The notes under the pieces: model-generated | Databases searched by the model: none | What the model saw: only the letters and a program-made list of their open reading frames with translations | What the model was told of the DNA's origin: nothing | Position numbers and translations under genes: made by a program | Shown here: positions 50,499-59,815 of the stretch, piece by piece | Position numbering within the stretch: the stretch's first letter is position 1 | How the letters are laid out: the number at the start of each line of letters is the position of its first letter | NCBI GenBank assembly: GCA_017516285.1 | Contig: JAFXDD010000006.1 | Coordinates: 1 to 64,000, forward strand | Direction: 5' to 3' | Length of the DNA: 64,000 nt | Origin: Lachnospiraceae bacterium | Lineage (GTDB): Bacteria; Bacillota_A; Clostridia; Lachnospirales; Lachnospiraceae

Positions 50499-51038
50499 TT
50501 AGAAAAATCTGTTCTTGGTAAGCTTCTCCGGTTCCGGATACTCTACACCAAAGGCTTCAACGGTCATGGAAGCAATGCGCTGGTCCTCTAAAGGACGGTC
50601 GCTGTAGTCGGTGCGTACACAAGCGATTTTGTCTACTACGTCCAGCCCCTCGGTAACCTGTCCAAAAGCGGCGTAGGAGCCGTCTAAGTGAGGTGAGGTC
50701 TCATGCATAATAAAGAACTGGCTGCCGCCGGTATTTGGTGCCATAGCGCGCGCCATGGACAACACACCCTTAGTATGTTTTAAATCATTCTTAAAGCCGT
50801 TGGAAGCAAATTCACCGCGGATGGAGTAGCCCGGGTCGCCCATGCCGGTACCCTGAGGGCAGCCACCCTGAATCATAAAGCCTTTGATAACACGGTGGAA
50901 AATCAGGCCGTTATAGAAGCCCTTATTGATTAAAGAAATAAAATTATTTACGCTCACAGGAGCGATTTCAGGATAAAGCTCTGCTTTCATCACATCACCG
51001 TTTTCCATGGTGATGGTTACAATTGGATTCTGAGCCAT
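50499..51038 (-). CDS. Cyclophilin-type peptidyl-prolyl isomerase
   Basis: The 179-residue protein is a single cyclophilin domain: NFISLINKGFYNGLIFHRVI, GFMIQGGCPQGTGMGDPGY, NTGGSQFFIMHETSPHLDGS, YAAFGQVTEGLDVVDKI, with the catalytic Arg and the Phe/Gln/Phe ligands. No signal peptide, so it acts in the cytoplasm. ATG 51038 has AAGGAGG at 8 bases; longer starts do not. It is a single-gene unit facing fba. Confidence 0.93.
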   Translation of the reverse strand: MAQNPIVTITMENGDVMKAELYPEIAPVSVNNFISLINKGFYNGLIFHRVIKGFMIQGGCPQGTGMGDPGYSIRGEFASNGFKNDLKHTKGVLSMARAMAPNTGGSQFFIMHETSPHLDGSYAAFGQVTEGLDVVDKIACVRTDYSDRPLEDQRIASMTVEAFGVEYPEPEKLTKNRFF

Positions 51039-51119
51039 GTTAAGTCCTCCTTGTGGAAAAAAATACAAAACTATTTTATATGATAAAGACGTGATTGTAA
51101 AGATAAAAGGAAAGAATTT

Positions 51120-51941
51120 ATGCAGGAAATTACATTGGTTACACTGGAAGAATGGAGAGAAATGACGAATGTGTCAGATTTTGTTATAACAGGCCCTCCT
51201 TGTGAGGAATTAATGGCGCTGCAGCAGTCAGGCTATCCGGTACTGGCAGAGCTTACCCACCTGCAAGGCTTATCCGAGGAAGCAGTTGCAGAAGCTCTTT
51301 GTAAAGAAGAGGCTATCAGGGGATTTACAAATGTGTGTATTCATGCCCGTGAGTTGCCACAGGGATATCTTCGCAGAATTTGGTGCAAGCATCAGGGCAA
51401 GCCGGTGTTAATTGCGGAAACAGACAGGCTGATTATCAGGGAGAGCACGGTAGAGGACGCGGAAGCTTTTTATGAATTGTATCAGGATGAAGCATGCAGG
51501 AAATATTTGGAGAGACCTCCTGTAGAGGAATGTGGCAACCGGGCGCAGAATATAAAAGAGTATGAGAGATATATTGTCGATTATCAGAAGGGGCAGTATG
51601 GCTTTTATGAATATGGCATGTGGTCTGTAGTGGAAAAGGAAAGTGGCAGGTGTGTGGGCCGCGCAGGGGTGGAGCAGCAAAGCTGGGGAGAGGATGGAAA
51701 AGAGCAGCTATCCTGTATGGAAGCCTGTGGGCTCTGTTTGGGTTACGCTCTCCTGCCGGAAGTTTGTGGTAAAGGTTATGCCACGGAGGCGTGTCGGGTG
51801 ATTTTGGAGTACTGCCGGGAATGCGGCTATGGAGAGTGTTTGGTGGTGAAGATTAAGAAGGAGAATGCGTCGTCCTTGTCATTGTATAAAAGGCTGGAGA
51901 AACAAAGCCCGATGACATTGAAATTATTTGAAGTGTTATAA
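51120..51941 (+). CDS. GNAT-family N-acetyltransferase
   Basis: The 273-residue protein has an N-terminal uncharacterised part (1-95) and a C-terminal GNAT domain (about 97-270): TDRLIIRESTVEDAEAFYEL, LGYALLPEVCGKGYATEACR (the acetyl-CoA loop), VKIKKENASSLSLYKRL. This resembles RimJ/RimL-type acetylases. The substrate is unknown. It has its own promoter region opposite the cyclophilin gene. Confidence 0.85.
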   Translation: MQEITLVTLEEWREMTNVSDFVITGPPCEELMALQQSGYPVLAELTHLQGLSEEAVAEALCKEEAIRGFTNVCIHARELPQGYLRRIWCKHQGKPVLIAETDRLIIRESTVEDAEAFYELYQDEACRKYLERPPVEECGNRAQNIKEYERYIVDYQKGQYGFYEYGMWSVVEKESGRCVGRAGVEQQSWGEDGKEQLSCMEACGLCLGYALLPEVCGKGYATEACRVILEYCRECGYGECLVVKIKKENASSLSLYKRLEKQSPMTLKLFEVL

Positions 51942-51952
51942 TCCGCACGAAA

Positions 51953-51984
51953 CCCCTGTACAGCACATTACAGCTGTACAGGGG
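51953..51984. terminator. Bidirectional terminator
   Basis: CCCCTGTACAG / CTGTACAGGGG, 11 perfect pairs, between convergent genes, with CCTTTT on one side and an A-rich flank on the other. Confidence 0.92.
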
Positions 51985-51990
51985 CTCCTT

Positions 51991-53160
51991 TTAGCATACA
52001 AATTTTATCTTTCCGCCCACAATAACCTTATCCATCTGAATATCCTCATCAAAGATAACGATATCCGCGTCGCAGCCTGCTTTCAGGCGTCCTTTGGTGG
52101 TGAGTCCCATTACTCGGGCTGGGGTTTGGGTAATCATTTTGACAGCGGAGGTTAAAGGAATGCCGGCTTTTTGGACACAGGTTCTGATTAAAACGTCTGT
52201 GGTGGCAATGCTTCCTGCAAAGGCACTGCGGTCAGCCAGCTTGGCTACACCGTCTTCGATAATATACGGGATGTTTTCGTTGCCGCTGACAACAGAATCG
52301 CAGTCGGTACAGCCGCCAAAACGAATGGCATCGGTAACCAGGCACATGTGGTCTTCACCTTTGAGTTTAAAAATCAGTTGCAAAAGCTCCGGTGGCAGAT
52401 GGCAGCCGTCAGCTATGGTTTCCACGTCCATGTCATCAAAGTAATAAGCAGACTCAATAACACCCAAATGGCGGAAACCACCCTTTCTGACAATAGTGGA
52501 GGTACAGGAGTATAGATGGGTAATCAGCTTGCAGCCATGCTCATAAGCCTCTTTCATGTGGCAGAATTTTGCATCCGTGTGTCCTGCAGAGCCTACAATG
52601 TCATGCTTATTTAAAAAGTCTTGAAAAACAGTGGAATTGTTTAACTCAGGCGCATAGCTCCAACGCTTAATCAGGTCACCATATTGCGCTACCAAGTCTG
52701 TATATTCTGCTTCATCAGGCTCTTTGATACAGGAAGGATCCTGAGCACCGCACTGCTTTGGTGAAAAGTAAGGACCTTCCAGATGTACACCTGCAATATT
52801 TGGAATGACTTCTTCATCATGACCAAATTCCCTGATGGCAGAGAGACTGGCTTTGGTTGCCTCTATATCAAATGCAGAGATGGTAGGATATATGGTGGTA
52901 GTACCGTGGCTGCCGTGAATATTTGCCACTCCGTGCACAGCTTCTCTGGTTTTGTCAATAAAACGATGTCCGTCGCCGCCATGTACATGCATATCAATAA
53001 AGCCCGGGGAAACGTAGCGACCCTCTGCATCGATTTCAGCATCGAAAGGAAGCTCGTCTTCTGTAATATGTGTAATTGTTCCGTTTTCAAAGTATAAATA
53101 TTTATTTTCTGCAATTCCTTCCGGCAGGATGAACCTGCCGTTTTTTATTCTTGTAATCAT
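51991..53160 (-). CDS. nagA: N-acetylglucosamine-6-phosphate deacetylase
   Basis: The 389-residue amidohydrolase has the metal site GFIDMHVHGGDGHRF, HLEGPYFSPKQCGAQ, GHTDAKFCHMKEAY, LITHLYS and VTDAIRFGG. It removes acetate from GlcNAc-6-P to give glucosamine-6-P for NagB. GGGAGAAG precedes the ATG at 53160. It is divergent from nagB; the shared 310-base gap presumably carries the regulator site. GCACC/GGTGC and GGTGCACC repeats lie at about 53190-53215 ahead of nagA. Confidence 0.95.
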   Translation of the reverse strand: MITRIKNGRFILPEGIAENKYLYFENGTITHITEDELPFDAEIDAEGRYVSPGFIDMHVHGGDGHRFIDKTREAVHGVANIHGSHGTTTIYPTISAFDIEATKASLSAIREFGHDEEVIPNIAGVHLEGPYFSPKQCGAQDPSCIKEPDEAEYTDLVAQYGDLIKRWSYAPELNNSTVFQDFLNKHDIVGSAGHTDAKFCHMKEAYEHGCKLITHLYSCTSTIVRKGGFRHLGVIESAYYFDDMDVETIADGCHLPPELLQLIFKLKGEDHMCLVTDAIRFGGCTDCDSVVSGNENIPYIIEDGVAKLADRSAFAGSIATTDVLIRTCVQKAGIPLTSAVKMITQTPARVMGLTTKGRLKAGCDADIVIFDEDIQMDKVIVGGKIKFVC

Positions 53161-53473
53161 ATGATACTTCTCCCTGTTTATGTAAATTTATGGTGCACCA
53201 GATCCTGTTTGGTGCTTTGCTAAAAGCCTTTAATATAAAGATAGCATAGCAAAATGGGGCTTTCAAGGCATAAAAATAATATCAAATTTAACGCAAATTT
53301 TGAGAGGGAAAATTAAAAAATTTGTGCAAATCTTCGGGAGTGACAGTGGTTGGATTGACACTTGTTTTGGACTCAAATATACTTGATATGATACATATAT
53401 TTATAGGGTGTCACGACTCGGCATCAGAATTTGAGGCGAAGGAGTCGGCCACGAAGATGAAAGGAGTACCCAC
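53161..53473. promoter_or_regulatory. nagA-nagB divergent control region
   Basis: The nagB promoter is TTGACA (53355-53360), spacer 17, TATACT (53378-53383). Overlapping repeats GGTGCACC and GGTGC (53190-53215) near nagA are candidate operators or leader stems. No NagR site could be fixed by eye. Confidence 0.7.
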
Positions 53474-54241
53474 ATGATTTTAAAAGAAGGAAAAAAAGAT
53501 AACTTAAAGTATTATGTTTTTGATAATCGCGCAAATGCAGGTGTTTTGGCAGCACAGGATATTGCTGAGGCAATTTTGACATGCTTGAAGGAGAAGGACG
53601 AGATCAACATGATTTTTGCGGCAGCACCTTCTCAGAACGATACTCTGGCAGCACTTTTAGAGAGAAAGGACATTCCGTGGAACAAAATTAATGCGTTCCA
53701 TATGGATGAGTATATCGGTTTACCGGACGGTGCACCACAGAGCTTTGGTGTATTTTTAAAGAATGCCATTTTTGGTAAGGTGGATTTTAAGTCTGTAAAT
53801 TATATTAACGGCAATGCAGCAGATATTGCAGCAGAGTGTGCTCGTTACAGCAAGCTTTTAACAGACTATCCAACCGATATTGTTTGTCTTGGCATTGGTG
53901 AAAACGGTCATATCGCGTTTAACGATCCGGGCGTAGCAGATTTTGAGGATAAGGTGTTGGTTAAGACTGCTGATTTGGATGAAATCTGCCGTCAGCAGCA
54001 GGTAAATGATGGTTGCTTTGCCACTATCGATGATGTTCCAAAGCAGGCTCTGACCCTGACCATTCCGGCTTTGACCAAGGCAGCGCACATGTTCTGTACA
54101 GTTCCGGCTGCTACAAAGCGTTGGGCAGTAAAGGAAACCATTAATGGTGCCATCAGTGAGAACTGCCCTGCAACTATTATGAGAAAGCATGATCATGCTG
54201 TTTTGTATTGTGACAGCCAGAGTGGCGCAGATTTACTGTAA
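53474..54241 (+). CDS. nagB: Glucosamine-6-phosphate deaminase
   Basis: The 255-residue protein has INAFHMDEYIGLPDGAPQSF (the D-E-Y catalytic strand), IVCLGIGENGHIAFNDPGVA, and ALTLTIPALTKAAHMFCTVP. It converts glucosamine-6-P to fructose-6-P and ammonia. GAAAGGAG precedes ATG 53474. nagB and the TIM-barrel gene 12 bases downstream form an operon, so amino-sugar use ends in glycolysis. Confidence 0.93.
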   Translation: MILKEGKKDNLKYYVFDNRANAGVLAAQDIAEAILTCLKEKDEINMIFAAAPSQNDTLAALLERKDIPWNKINAFHMDEYIGLPDGAPQSFGVFLKNAIFGKVDFKSVNYINGNAADIAAECARYSKLLTDYPTDIVCLGIGENGHIAFNDPGVADFEDKVLVKTADLDEICRQQQVNDGCFATIDDVPKQALTLTIPALTKAAHMFCTVPAATKRWAVKETINGAISENCPATIMRKHDHAVLYCDSQSGADLL

Positions 54242-54252
54242 GGAGGATATTC

Positions 54253-55116
54253 ATGTTTAAATTAGGTGTTATTACGGATGAAGTTTCACAGGATTTTGAA
54301 GCAGCCCTGCAATTTGCCGCGAAGCATGAATTGGACTGTGTAGAGCTTCGCTCTGCATGGGAAAAGGATCCTTTTGAATACACTGAGGAGGATATTGCTG
54401 AAATCAAGCGTCTTTCTGATAAATATGAGATACCGGTACTTGCGATTTCTTCTCCGCTTTTTAAATGCTCCTACTTTGATGCAGAAACAAGACAAAAGCA
54501 TATGGAAGGCCTGAAAAGGGTTGTAAAATATGCAAATATTTTAGGCGCCAAAATGATAAGAAGTTTCGACTTTTTCAGAGAAGAAGGCGTTACCCTGGAG
54601 CATATTGCAGATGCTTATAAGGAACCTATCGCACTGTGTGCAGAGCATGGTATTACCTTGCTTTTAGAGTCAGAGCCTACTGCAAACTCCTACGATTGCA
54701 AGAGTATTGCAGCTACCGTAGAATACATAAATAGTCCTTATGTAAGAAGCCTCTATGAGCCGGGCAATGACATTTATTCTCCTACAGAGGAGATACCTTT
54801 CCCGGAAGGCTTTGAGCATGTGAAGGCTACCTTTGCACATGTGCATGTGAAGGACGCCGTAAAGGAAAACGGCACCGCAAAGGGCGTAGCCATCGGCAAT
54901 GGAGTGGTAGACTACGAAGGCATTGTAAAAGCTCTGCTTGATATGAATTATACCGGAGCAGTCATGCTGGAAACTCACTATAAGCCGAATATTGTCATGG
55001 ACGAAGAATTGTTGAAAAATCCAAAGGGCAGCCAGATTTCCTACATGGGTGATGTGGCCAGTGAAGAGTGCATGATTGCACTGAAGGGAATTATTAACAA
55101 GGTGCAGAAGAAGTAG
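54253..55116 (+). CDS. Sugar phosphate isomerase/epimerase (AP endonuclease 2-type TIM barrel)
   Basis: The 287-residue protein is of the xylose-isomerase-like TIM-barrel family: LGVITDEVSQDFEAALQFAA, LDCVELRSAWEKDPFEYTEED, TLLLESEPTANSYDCKSI, YEPGNDIYSPTEEIPFP, HVHVKDAVKENGTAKG, GAVMLETHYKP. The Glu, Asp, His and Glu metal ligands are in place. The sugar is unknown, but the nagB operon suggests an amino-sugar-related step. Confidence 0.85.
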   Translation: MFKLGVITDEVSQDFEAALQFAAKHELDCVELRSAWEKDPFEYTEEDIAEIKRLSDKYEIPVLAISSPLFKCSYFDAETRQKHMEGLKRVVKYANILGAKMIRSFDFFREEGVTLEHIADAYKEPIALCAEHGITLLLESEPTANSYDCKSIAATVEYINSPYVRSLYEPGNDIYSPTEEIPFPEGFEHVKATFAHVHVKDAVKENGTAKGVAIGNGVVDYEGIVKALLDMNYTGAVMLETHYKPNIVMDEELLKNPKGSQISYMGDVASEECMIALKGIINKVQKK

Positions 55117-55143
55117 TGATATATAAATGCAGTTAACAAAACG

Positions 55144-55177
55144 AAAATCCATGAGTGTCAGCTCATGGATTTTCTTG
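55144..55177 (+). terminator. nagB operon terminator
   Basis: AAAATCCATGAG / CTCATGGATTTT, 12 perfect pairs with loop TGTCAG, then CTTGACTTTT. Confidence 0.92.
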
Positions 55178-55235
55178 ACTTTTCTCAGCTGATAAAGTAT
55201 ATATAAATCAGAGCTTAGAAAGGAAGAGTGAAACC

Positions 55236-56078
55236 ATGGAGCAGCAAATTTCTTTATATCGCGAGCTGGAGGAGCCGGCGATCGTATTTCACAATAGAAA
55301 TATTTTACCGCATGTAAATATGCCCCATTTGCACAGCCAGTATGAATTTTATTATAATATTGAAGGTGGAGAAGGGCTTTTTGCAGACAAGAAGTTTTAT
55401 GAGTGTACCGGCCGTGATTTATTTCTTATTCCGAAAACCTGTGTGCATAAGGTGCTGGTGCCAAAGGATACTTACTACGAGCGTTGTATTATAAACATAG
55501 ATTCCAAGCTGGTAGATGCCATTAATGCTATGCCGAATTTACATAGGCCGCTTTTATGGTTGGAGGGAATCGGTGAGCCGGGGCCTAAAAAAGTCAATTT
55601 GAACGACAAAGAACATCAGGAATTTGTGAAGATGGTAGAGGATTATAATGCGCCGGAGCAGAGCGAGCTAAAGCGTTATGCAAGGCTTTTGGAAATCCTT
55701 TCCTTTTTGGGAGAATTGTTTCCGCTGGGCAAAGAGTGCAAAGGTCAGATTAAACAGGCTGCGTCCATTCCGGAGCAGGCCCTTATGGTCATAGAGGAAG
55801 GTTTTAAGGAAATACGCATTTCAGATATTTCAGAGCGACTTTACGTAAACAGCAGTTATTTGAGTACACTTTTTAAAGAGGAATACGGCATTACTTTGGA
55901 GCACTACCTTATAATCCGTAAAATTGCTGAAGCCAAGAAATATTTATATATGGGTGTTCCGGTAAACAAGGTTTGTGAGCTGGCTGGATTTAATGATTAT
56001 TCTAATTTTATCAGAACTTTTAAAAAGTTTGAAGGATATTCCCCGAGTAATCTGGAGAAGCTGACAGCACCGCTGTGA
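55236..56078 (+). CDS. AraC-family regulator
   Basis: The 280-residue protein has an N-terminal cupin (about 1-110; LPHVNMPHLHSQYEFYYNIE, LFLIPKTCVHKVLVP) and a C-terminal double HTH (about 185-280): IRISDISERLYVNSSYLSTL, FKEEYGITLEHYL, NKVCELAGFNDYSNFIRTFK, EGYSPSN. It is a sugar-type sensor-regulator. It lies next to the nag genes and could control them, but this is only proximity. GAAAGGAAGAG precedes ATG 55236. Confidence 0.9.
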   Translation: MEQQISLYRELEEPAIVFHNRNILPHVNMPHLHSQYEFYYNIEGGEGLFADKKFYECTGRDLFLIPKTCVHKVLVPKDTYYERCIINIDSKLVDAINAMPNLHRPLLWLEGIGEPGPKKVNLNDKEHQEFVKMVEDYNAPEQSELKRYARLLEILSFLGELFPLGKECKGQIKQAASIPEQALMVIEEGFKEIRISDISERLYVNSSYLSTLFKEEYGITLEHYLIIRKIAEAKKYLYMGVPVNKVCELAGFNDYSNFIRTFKKFEGYSPSNLEKLTAPL

Positions 56079-56095
56079 GATATAAATATAATAAT

Positions 56096-56122
56096 AAAAA
56101 GGTTGTCCGAGGGCAACCTTTT
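56096..56122. terminator. Bidirectional terminator
   Basis: AAAAGGTTG / CAACCTTTT between convergent genes. Confidence 0.85.
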
Positions 56123-56134
56123 GCAATAATATAT

Positions 56135-56995
56135 CTACTTCTTCCACCTGCCGCTGGCGCCGCATGGCAGTACCAGTCCGTTTGAGGTAACCGGAAGGCC
56201 GATTTCACCGGCTTCTACGTGACCACCGAATTTGGAAACGATGGCGGTGTTAATCATGTAGGACAGTACTGCAGGCTGCAAACCTGTAGTGTAGCTGTTT
56301 ACCAGGAAAAACAGCGGGTCGTCTGAAAGAATCTGGCTGGTAAGTTCAATAAACGGATAGATGCTGTCTTCGATTTTCCAGATTTCGCCCTTTGGTCCAC
56401 GACCATAGCTTGGAGGGTCCATGATGATGGCATCGTATTTGTTGCCACGGCGTATTTCACGTTCTACAAATTTGCCACAGTCGTCCACCAGCCATCTGAT
56501 GGGAGCGTCTGAAAGACCGCTGGATGCGGCATTTTCCTTGGCCCAGTTGACCATGCCCTTGGAGGCATCCACGTGGGTCACGTGAGCTCCTGCTTTGGCG
56601 GCAGAAAGGGTAGCACCGCCTGTATAGGCAAATAAATTTAACACCTTCACAGGTCTGCCGGCATTTTTAATCAATTCAGAGAACCAGTCCCAATTGGTAG
56701 CCTGTTCCGGGAAAAGACCGGTATGCTTGAAACTGAAAGGTTTCAAATTAAAGGTCAAATCCTTGTACTGAATGCTCCATTCATTGGGCAAATCAAAAAA
56801 CTCCCATTCGCCGCCACCCTTGTTGGAACGGTGGTAATGGCCGTTCATGTGCTTCCAGCCATATGCCTTCCTTGGCGTGTTCCAAAGCACCTGCGGGTCC
56901 GGACGCACCAAAATATAATCACCCCAGCGTTCCAGCTTTTCTCCACCGGAGGTATCAATCACTTCGTAATCTTTCCAATTATTTGCAATCCACAT
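56135..56995 (-). CDS. RlmI-like class I SAM methyltransferase
   Basis: The 286-residue protein has motif I VLNLFAYTGGATLSAAKAGA, motif II HVTHVDASKGMVNWAKENA, motif IV YDAIIMDPPSYGRGPKGE and the end GLVLPCGASGRWKK. This is the RlmI/RlmK-type 23S rRNA methylase family without the PUA domain. The ATG at 56995 has AAGG 9 bases away; a second ATG at 57004 is possible. The target base is not shown by the sequence. Confidence 0.85.
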   Translation of the reverse strand: MWIANNWKDYEVIDTSGGEKLERWGDYILVRPDPQVLWNTPRKAYGWKHMNGHYHRSNKGGGEWEFFDLPNEWSIQYKDLTFNLKPFSFKHTGLFPEQATNWDWFSELIKNAGRPVKVLNLFAYTGGATLSAAKAGAHVTHVDASKGMVNWAKENAASSGLSDAPIRWLVDDCGKFVEREIRRGNKYDAIIMDPPSYGRGPKGEIWKIEDSIYPFIELTSQILSDDPLFFLVNSYTTGLQPAVLSYMINTAIVSKFGGHVEAGEIGLPVTSNGLVLPCGASGRWKK

Positions 56996-57098
56996 AATGT
57001 TCATCCTTAATTCTTTTTCTAAATATAGTGGTATGAAATGCACTATTATTATAAGTATACTAAAAACTGGAAAAAATGCAACATTTTTGGAAACAACA

Positions 57099-57128
57099 TT
57101 GCATCATACATGATACTTACTGTATAAT
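57099..57128 (+). promoter_or_regulatory. Promoter of the ketopantoate-reductase-like gene
   Basis: TTGCAT (57099-57104) and TATAAT (57123-57128), spacer 18, before ATG 57161 and AGGAGGT. Confidence 0.7.
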
Positions 57129-57160
57129 AAACTTAATCACGAATACACAGGAGGTCACAC

Positions 57161-58075
57161 ATGAAAAAGATAAGGCATACGGCAATTATAGGCATGGGAG
57201 CCTTGGGGCTTTTATATGGTCAGCAAATACAGGAGGTATTGGGCAATGAGGCCGTTACCTTTGTAATGGATGAGGAGCGTTATGAACGTCATAGAGATGA
57301 TGTGTATGAAATTAATGATAAAGTGATGGATTTCAATGTGACATGTGCGTCAGAAATAAAGCCGGTGGATTTGGTGATTGTAGCGACTAAATCTACAGGT
57401 TTGGAAAGTGCGTTGGATGTAATGGCTCCGGCAGTAGGAGAGGATACCATTATAATTTCGGTATTGAATGGTATCAGCAGTGAAGGGATTATTGCAGAGC
57501 GTTTTGGTGCAACGAGGGTACTGGGCTGTGTGGCCATTGGCATGGATGCCATGAGAGAAGGCAGCAAGCTGCAGTATTGTAGCAAAGGGCGTTTGCAGGT
57601 AGGTACTTTAGTAAATGGGCAGGAGGAAATGCTGGACCGCGTGGTTTCCTTTTTTGAAGAAATCGGACAGGCTTATGAGGTAAAAGAAGATATTATGCAG
57701 GCTATGTGGAGTAAATTTCTGCTAAATGTTGGTGTGAACCAGACATGCATGGTGTATGAGACCACCTACGCAGGTGTGCTGCAGGAAGGAGAAGCCAGAG
57801 AGCAAATGCTTGGGGCTATGCAGGAGGTTCTTAAAGTGGGACAGGCAGAAGGCATCGATATCAGTGAGGCTGATTTGCAGAGAGCACTGACCATTACTGC
57901 CGGGCTGAAGCCGGACGGATACCCTTCTATGCGTCAGGATGCTATAGCCCACAGAGCCAGTGAGGTTGAACTGTTTGCAGGAAACATTGTAAAACTTGCA
58001 AAGAAGCATGAGATTGCGGTGCCGGTGAATTCTTATTATTATGAGAAGATAAAGGGGATGGAGGAGACGTATTAG
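57161..58075 (+). CDS. panE: 2-dehydropantoate 2-reductase-family protein
   Basis: The 304-residue protein has the NAD(P) loop IIGMGALGLLYGQQI, DLVIVATKSTG, ISVLNGISSEGIIAERFG, the catalytic Lys region MWSKFLLNVGVNQTCMVYE and the C-terminal QDAIAHRASEVELFAGNIVKL-type helices with Glu and Ser/Asn ligands. Enzymes of this family reduce ketopantoate or related oxo acids. No pan genes are adjacent, so the pantothenate role is probable only by family. A strong terminator follows. Confidence 0.85.
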   Translation: MKKIRHTAIIGMGALGLLYGQQIQEVLGNEAVTFVMDEERYERHRDDVYEINDKVMDFNVTCASEIKPVDLVIVATKSTGLESALDVMAPAVGEDTIIISVLNGISSEGIIAERFGATRVLGCVAIGMDAMREGSKLQYCSKGRLQVGTLVNGQEEMLDRVVSFFEEIGQAYEVKEDIMQAMWSKFLLNVGVNQTCMVYETTYAGVLQEGEAREQMLGAMQEVLKVGQAEGIDISEADLQRALTITAGLKPDGYPSMRQDAIAHRASEVELFAGNIVKLAKKHEIAVPVNSYYYEKIKGMEETY

Positions 58076-58080
58076 CAAGA

Positions 58081-58112
58081 AAGGCGGTAGTGAGAAAGCA
58101 CTACCGCCTTAA
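58081..58112 (+). terminator. Terminator of the panE-like gene
   Basis: AAGGCGGTAGTG / CACTACCGCCTT, 12 perfect pairs, loop AGAAAG. Confidence 0.88.
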
Positions 58113-58155
58113 GAAAAGTGAGTTGTTTCATAATACAAATCAAATCATGAGTCAG

Positions 58156-59073
58156 CTAAATCTGTTTTAAAAATTCCTCCAAGCTATCAGCTTTGGAAGC
58201 AAGCTTAATCCAGCACTTCAAGGTTTCATCATCTATACCCTGTAAACGAGCCTGAAAGTCATCCGGCACCGCTCCGAAGTCCTCTAAAATATCAAGAAGC
58301 CCCTTAATCCGCCCCTTAGCAAAGCCGGATTCTTCACCTTCAGCGAAAGCTTTCGTAGCCGCTTCTGCTACAACATCTGCTGTATATGCATCCATCCATT
58401 CACCCATTGTCATAAATTTACCCTGCACCTCCGCCGATTGCTTTAAGCTGCTCACGTAGTTGTGAAGCTGTGCAATATCATTGTTTGTTACGTTTTCTAT
58501 TTTACTACTATTTAGGTATGTAAGCAACTCTTTTTTCGCTTTTTGGATATTTAAATTTCCTTTGGCATTAAAGTAAATGAATTTTAAACCATCCCTATAC
58601 TCTAATTTAGGAAACTCTTTACAAGTATTCTCGAATGTGTACACCATACTGTCCTCGCCAAATGGATCATAATTGGTGATGGTAACCATGTACAGGTCGG
58701 GAAGCTTATTCCAGTTCTTTTCACCGGACTTTAGTCCTTTGCTGTCCTTTTTGGCCTGATAGAAACGATTACGTTTGGGCAGGTTGTCCTGATAGAGCTG
58801 TGGTTCTATACTGTAAAGGCGGCAGTCGGCTTCCGTTTCTTTGTCATCCAGATATTCTGTAATTTCTACGTCCAGCTGGATACCTCTTAAGTCCGGGGTA
58901 ACACCGGGGAGAAAGGTCTGAGCCCGGACAATAATTCTGCCAACTTCAATTTCCAAAAGTATGGAAATAATCAGCCGGAAAAACGGCTCGCAGATATCTG
59001 GGTCATTGGCAATTACATTCATCAGGAAATTACTGAGAACATCCAGAGTTTCTAATTTTTGTTTTTTAAACAT
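58156..59073 (-). CDS. Rpn-family PD-(D/E)XK nuclease (transposase-like)
   Basis: The 305-residue protein belongs to the Rpn/PDDEXK_2 family: FFRLIISILLEIEVG, TPDLRGIQLDVEITEYLDDK (the D ... E strand with I-E), YSIEPQLYQDN, RFYQAKKDSKGLKSGE, and the C-terminal coil EGEESGFAKGRIKG. Rpn proteins are DNA nucleases that promote recA-independent recombination and are spread as mobile single genes. It stands alone in a core region. ATG at 59073; the upstream side has AGGTG in CGAGGTG. Confidence 0.85.
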   Translation of the reverse strand: MFKKQKLETLDVLSNFLMNVIANDPDICEPFFRLIISILLEIEVGRIIVRAQTFLPGVTPDLRGIQLDVEITEYLDDKETEADCRLYSIEPQLYQDNLPKRNRFYQAKKDSKGLKSGEKNWNKLPDLYMVTITNYDPFGEDSMVYTFENTCKEFPKLEYRDGLKFIYFNAKGNLNIQKAKKELLTYLNSSKIENVTNNDIAQLHNYVSSLKQSAEVQGKFMTMGEWMDAYTADVVAEAATKAFAEGEESGFAKGRIKGLLDILEDFGAVPDDFQARLQGIDDETLKCWIKLASKADSLEEFLKQI

Positions 59074-59221
59074 AAAAACACCTCGCTAAGCTATATTTCA
59101 GAGGTTGTTTTAAACTCCCTCTATTACGTATAGGCATTAGCAAGGCATTTTGTCACAGAAAAGTTTTTGTGTATTTAAAAAAGTACAATTTTAGGATGTT
59201 ACAAGTTGTTGCATTACACCC

Positions 59222-59250
59222 TTGCGAAATAAAAAACTATATTGTATAAT
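59222..59250 (+). promoter_or_regulatory. Promoter of the YegP gene
   Basis: TTGCGA (59222-59227), 17-bp spacer, TATAAT (59245-59250), then AAAGGAGG before ATG 59291. Confidence 0.75.
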
Positions 59251-59290
59251 ATAAATTAACAAAAAGCGTAATACAAAGGAGGTACTACCC

Positions 59291-59662
59291 ATGGGCAAAT
59301 TTGTTATCAAGGAAGTAAAGACCGGTTTTAAGTTCGACTTAAAGGCAGGTAACGGTGAAGTTATCGCTACATCTGAGGTTTATACCACAGAAGCTGCTTG
59401 CAAGAACGGCATTGAGAGCGTAAAGAAGAATGCTGCTGTTGCAGGTGTGGAAGACCAGACTGTAGAAGGTTTCGAAAAGGTAAAACACCCTAAATTCGAA
59501 ATGTACGAAGACAATGCAGGTGAATTCCGTTTCCGCTTGAAAGCTACCAACGGTGAAGTTATCGCTACAAGCGAAGGCTACAAGGCAAAAGCAAGCTGCA
59601 AGAACGGTATCGAAAGTGTTGTAAAGAATGCAGCAGATGCAGAAGTAGTAAAGGCTGAATAA
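59291..59662 (+). CDS. YegP-type protein with two DUF1508 repeats
   Basis: The 123-residue protein has two copies of the DUF1508/YegP fold: FKFDLKAGNGEVIATSEVY, CKNGIESVKKNAA (first half) and FRFRLKATNGEVIATSEGYK, CKNGIESVVKNAAD (second half). It is small, cytoplasmic and probably highly expressed from its strong promoter and ribosome site. Function is not established; family members occur in stress settings. Confidence 0.9.
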   Translation: MGKFVIKEVKTGFKFDLKAGNGEVIATSEVYTTEAACKNGIESVKKNAAVAGVEDQTVEGFEKVKHPKFEMYEDNAGEFRFRLKATNGEVIATSEGYKAKASCKNGIESVVKNAADAEVVKAE

Positions 59663-59693
59663 GCTACATAGTTTTTTACGAACGACAAATTAC

Positions 59694-59729
59694 AAACCAC
59701 ATGGATCTTTCGGGTTCATGTGGTTTTTG
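59694..59729 (+). terminator. YegP terminator
   Basis: AAACCACATG / CATGTGGTTT stem with TTTTTG tail. Confidence 0.9.
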
Positions 59730-59753
59730 CCATACATTTCCACTTTTCTATTA

Positions 59754-59782
59754 TTGATATTTTTGTGTATATCGTTTATTAT
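59754..59782 (+). promoter_or_regulatory. Promoter of the flavodiiron gene
   Basis: TTGATA (59754-59759) and TATTAT (59777-59782), spacer 17, ahead of TAAGGAG and ATG 59816. Confidence 0.65.
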
Positions 59783-59815
59783 ATTCTTATATGACTGATT
59801 TTAAGGAGTTCTGTT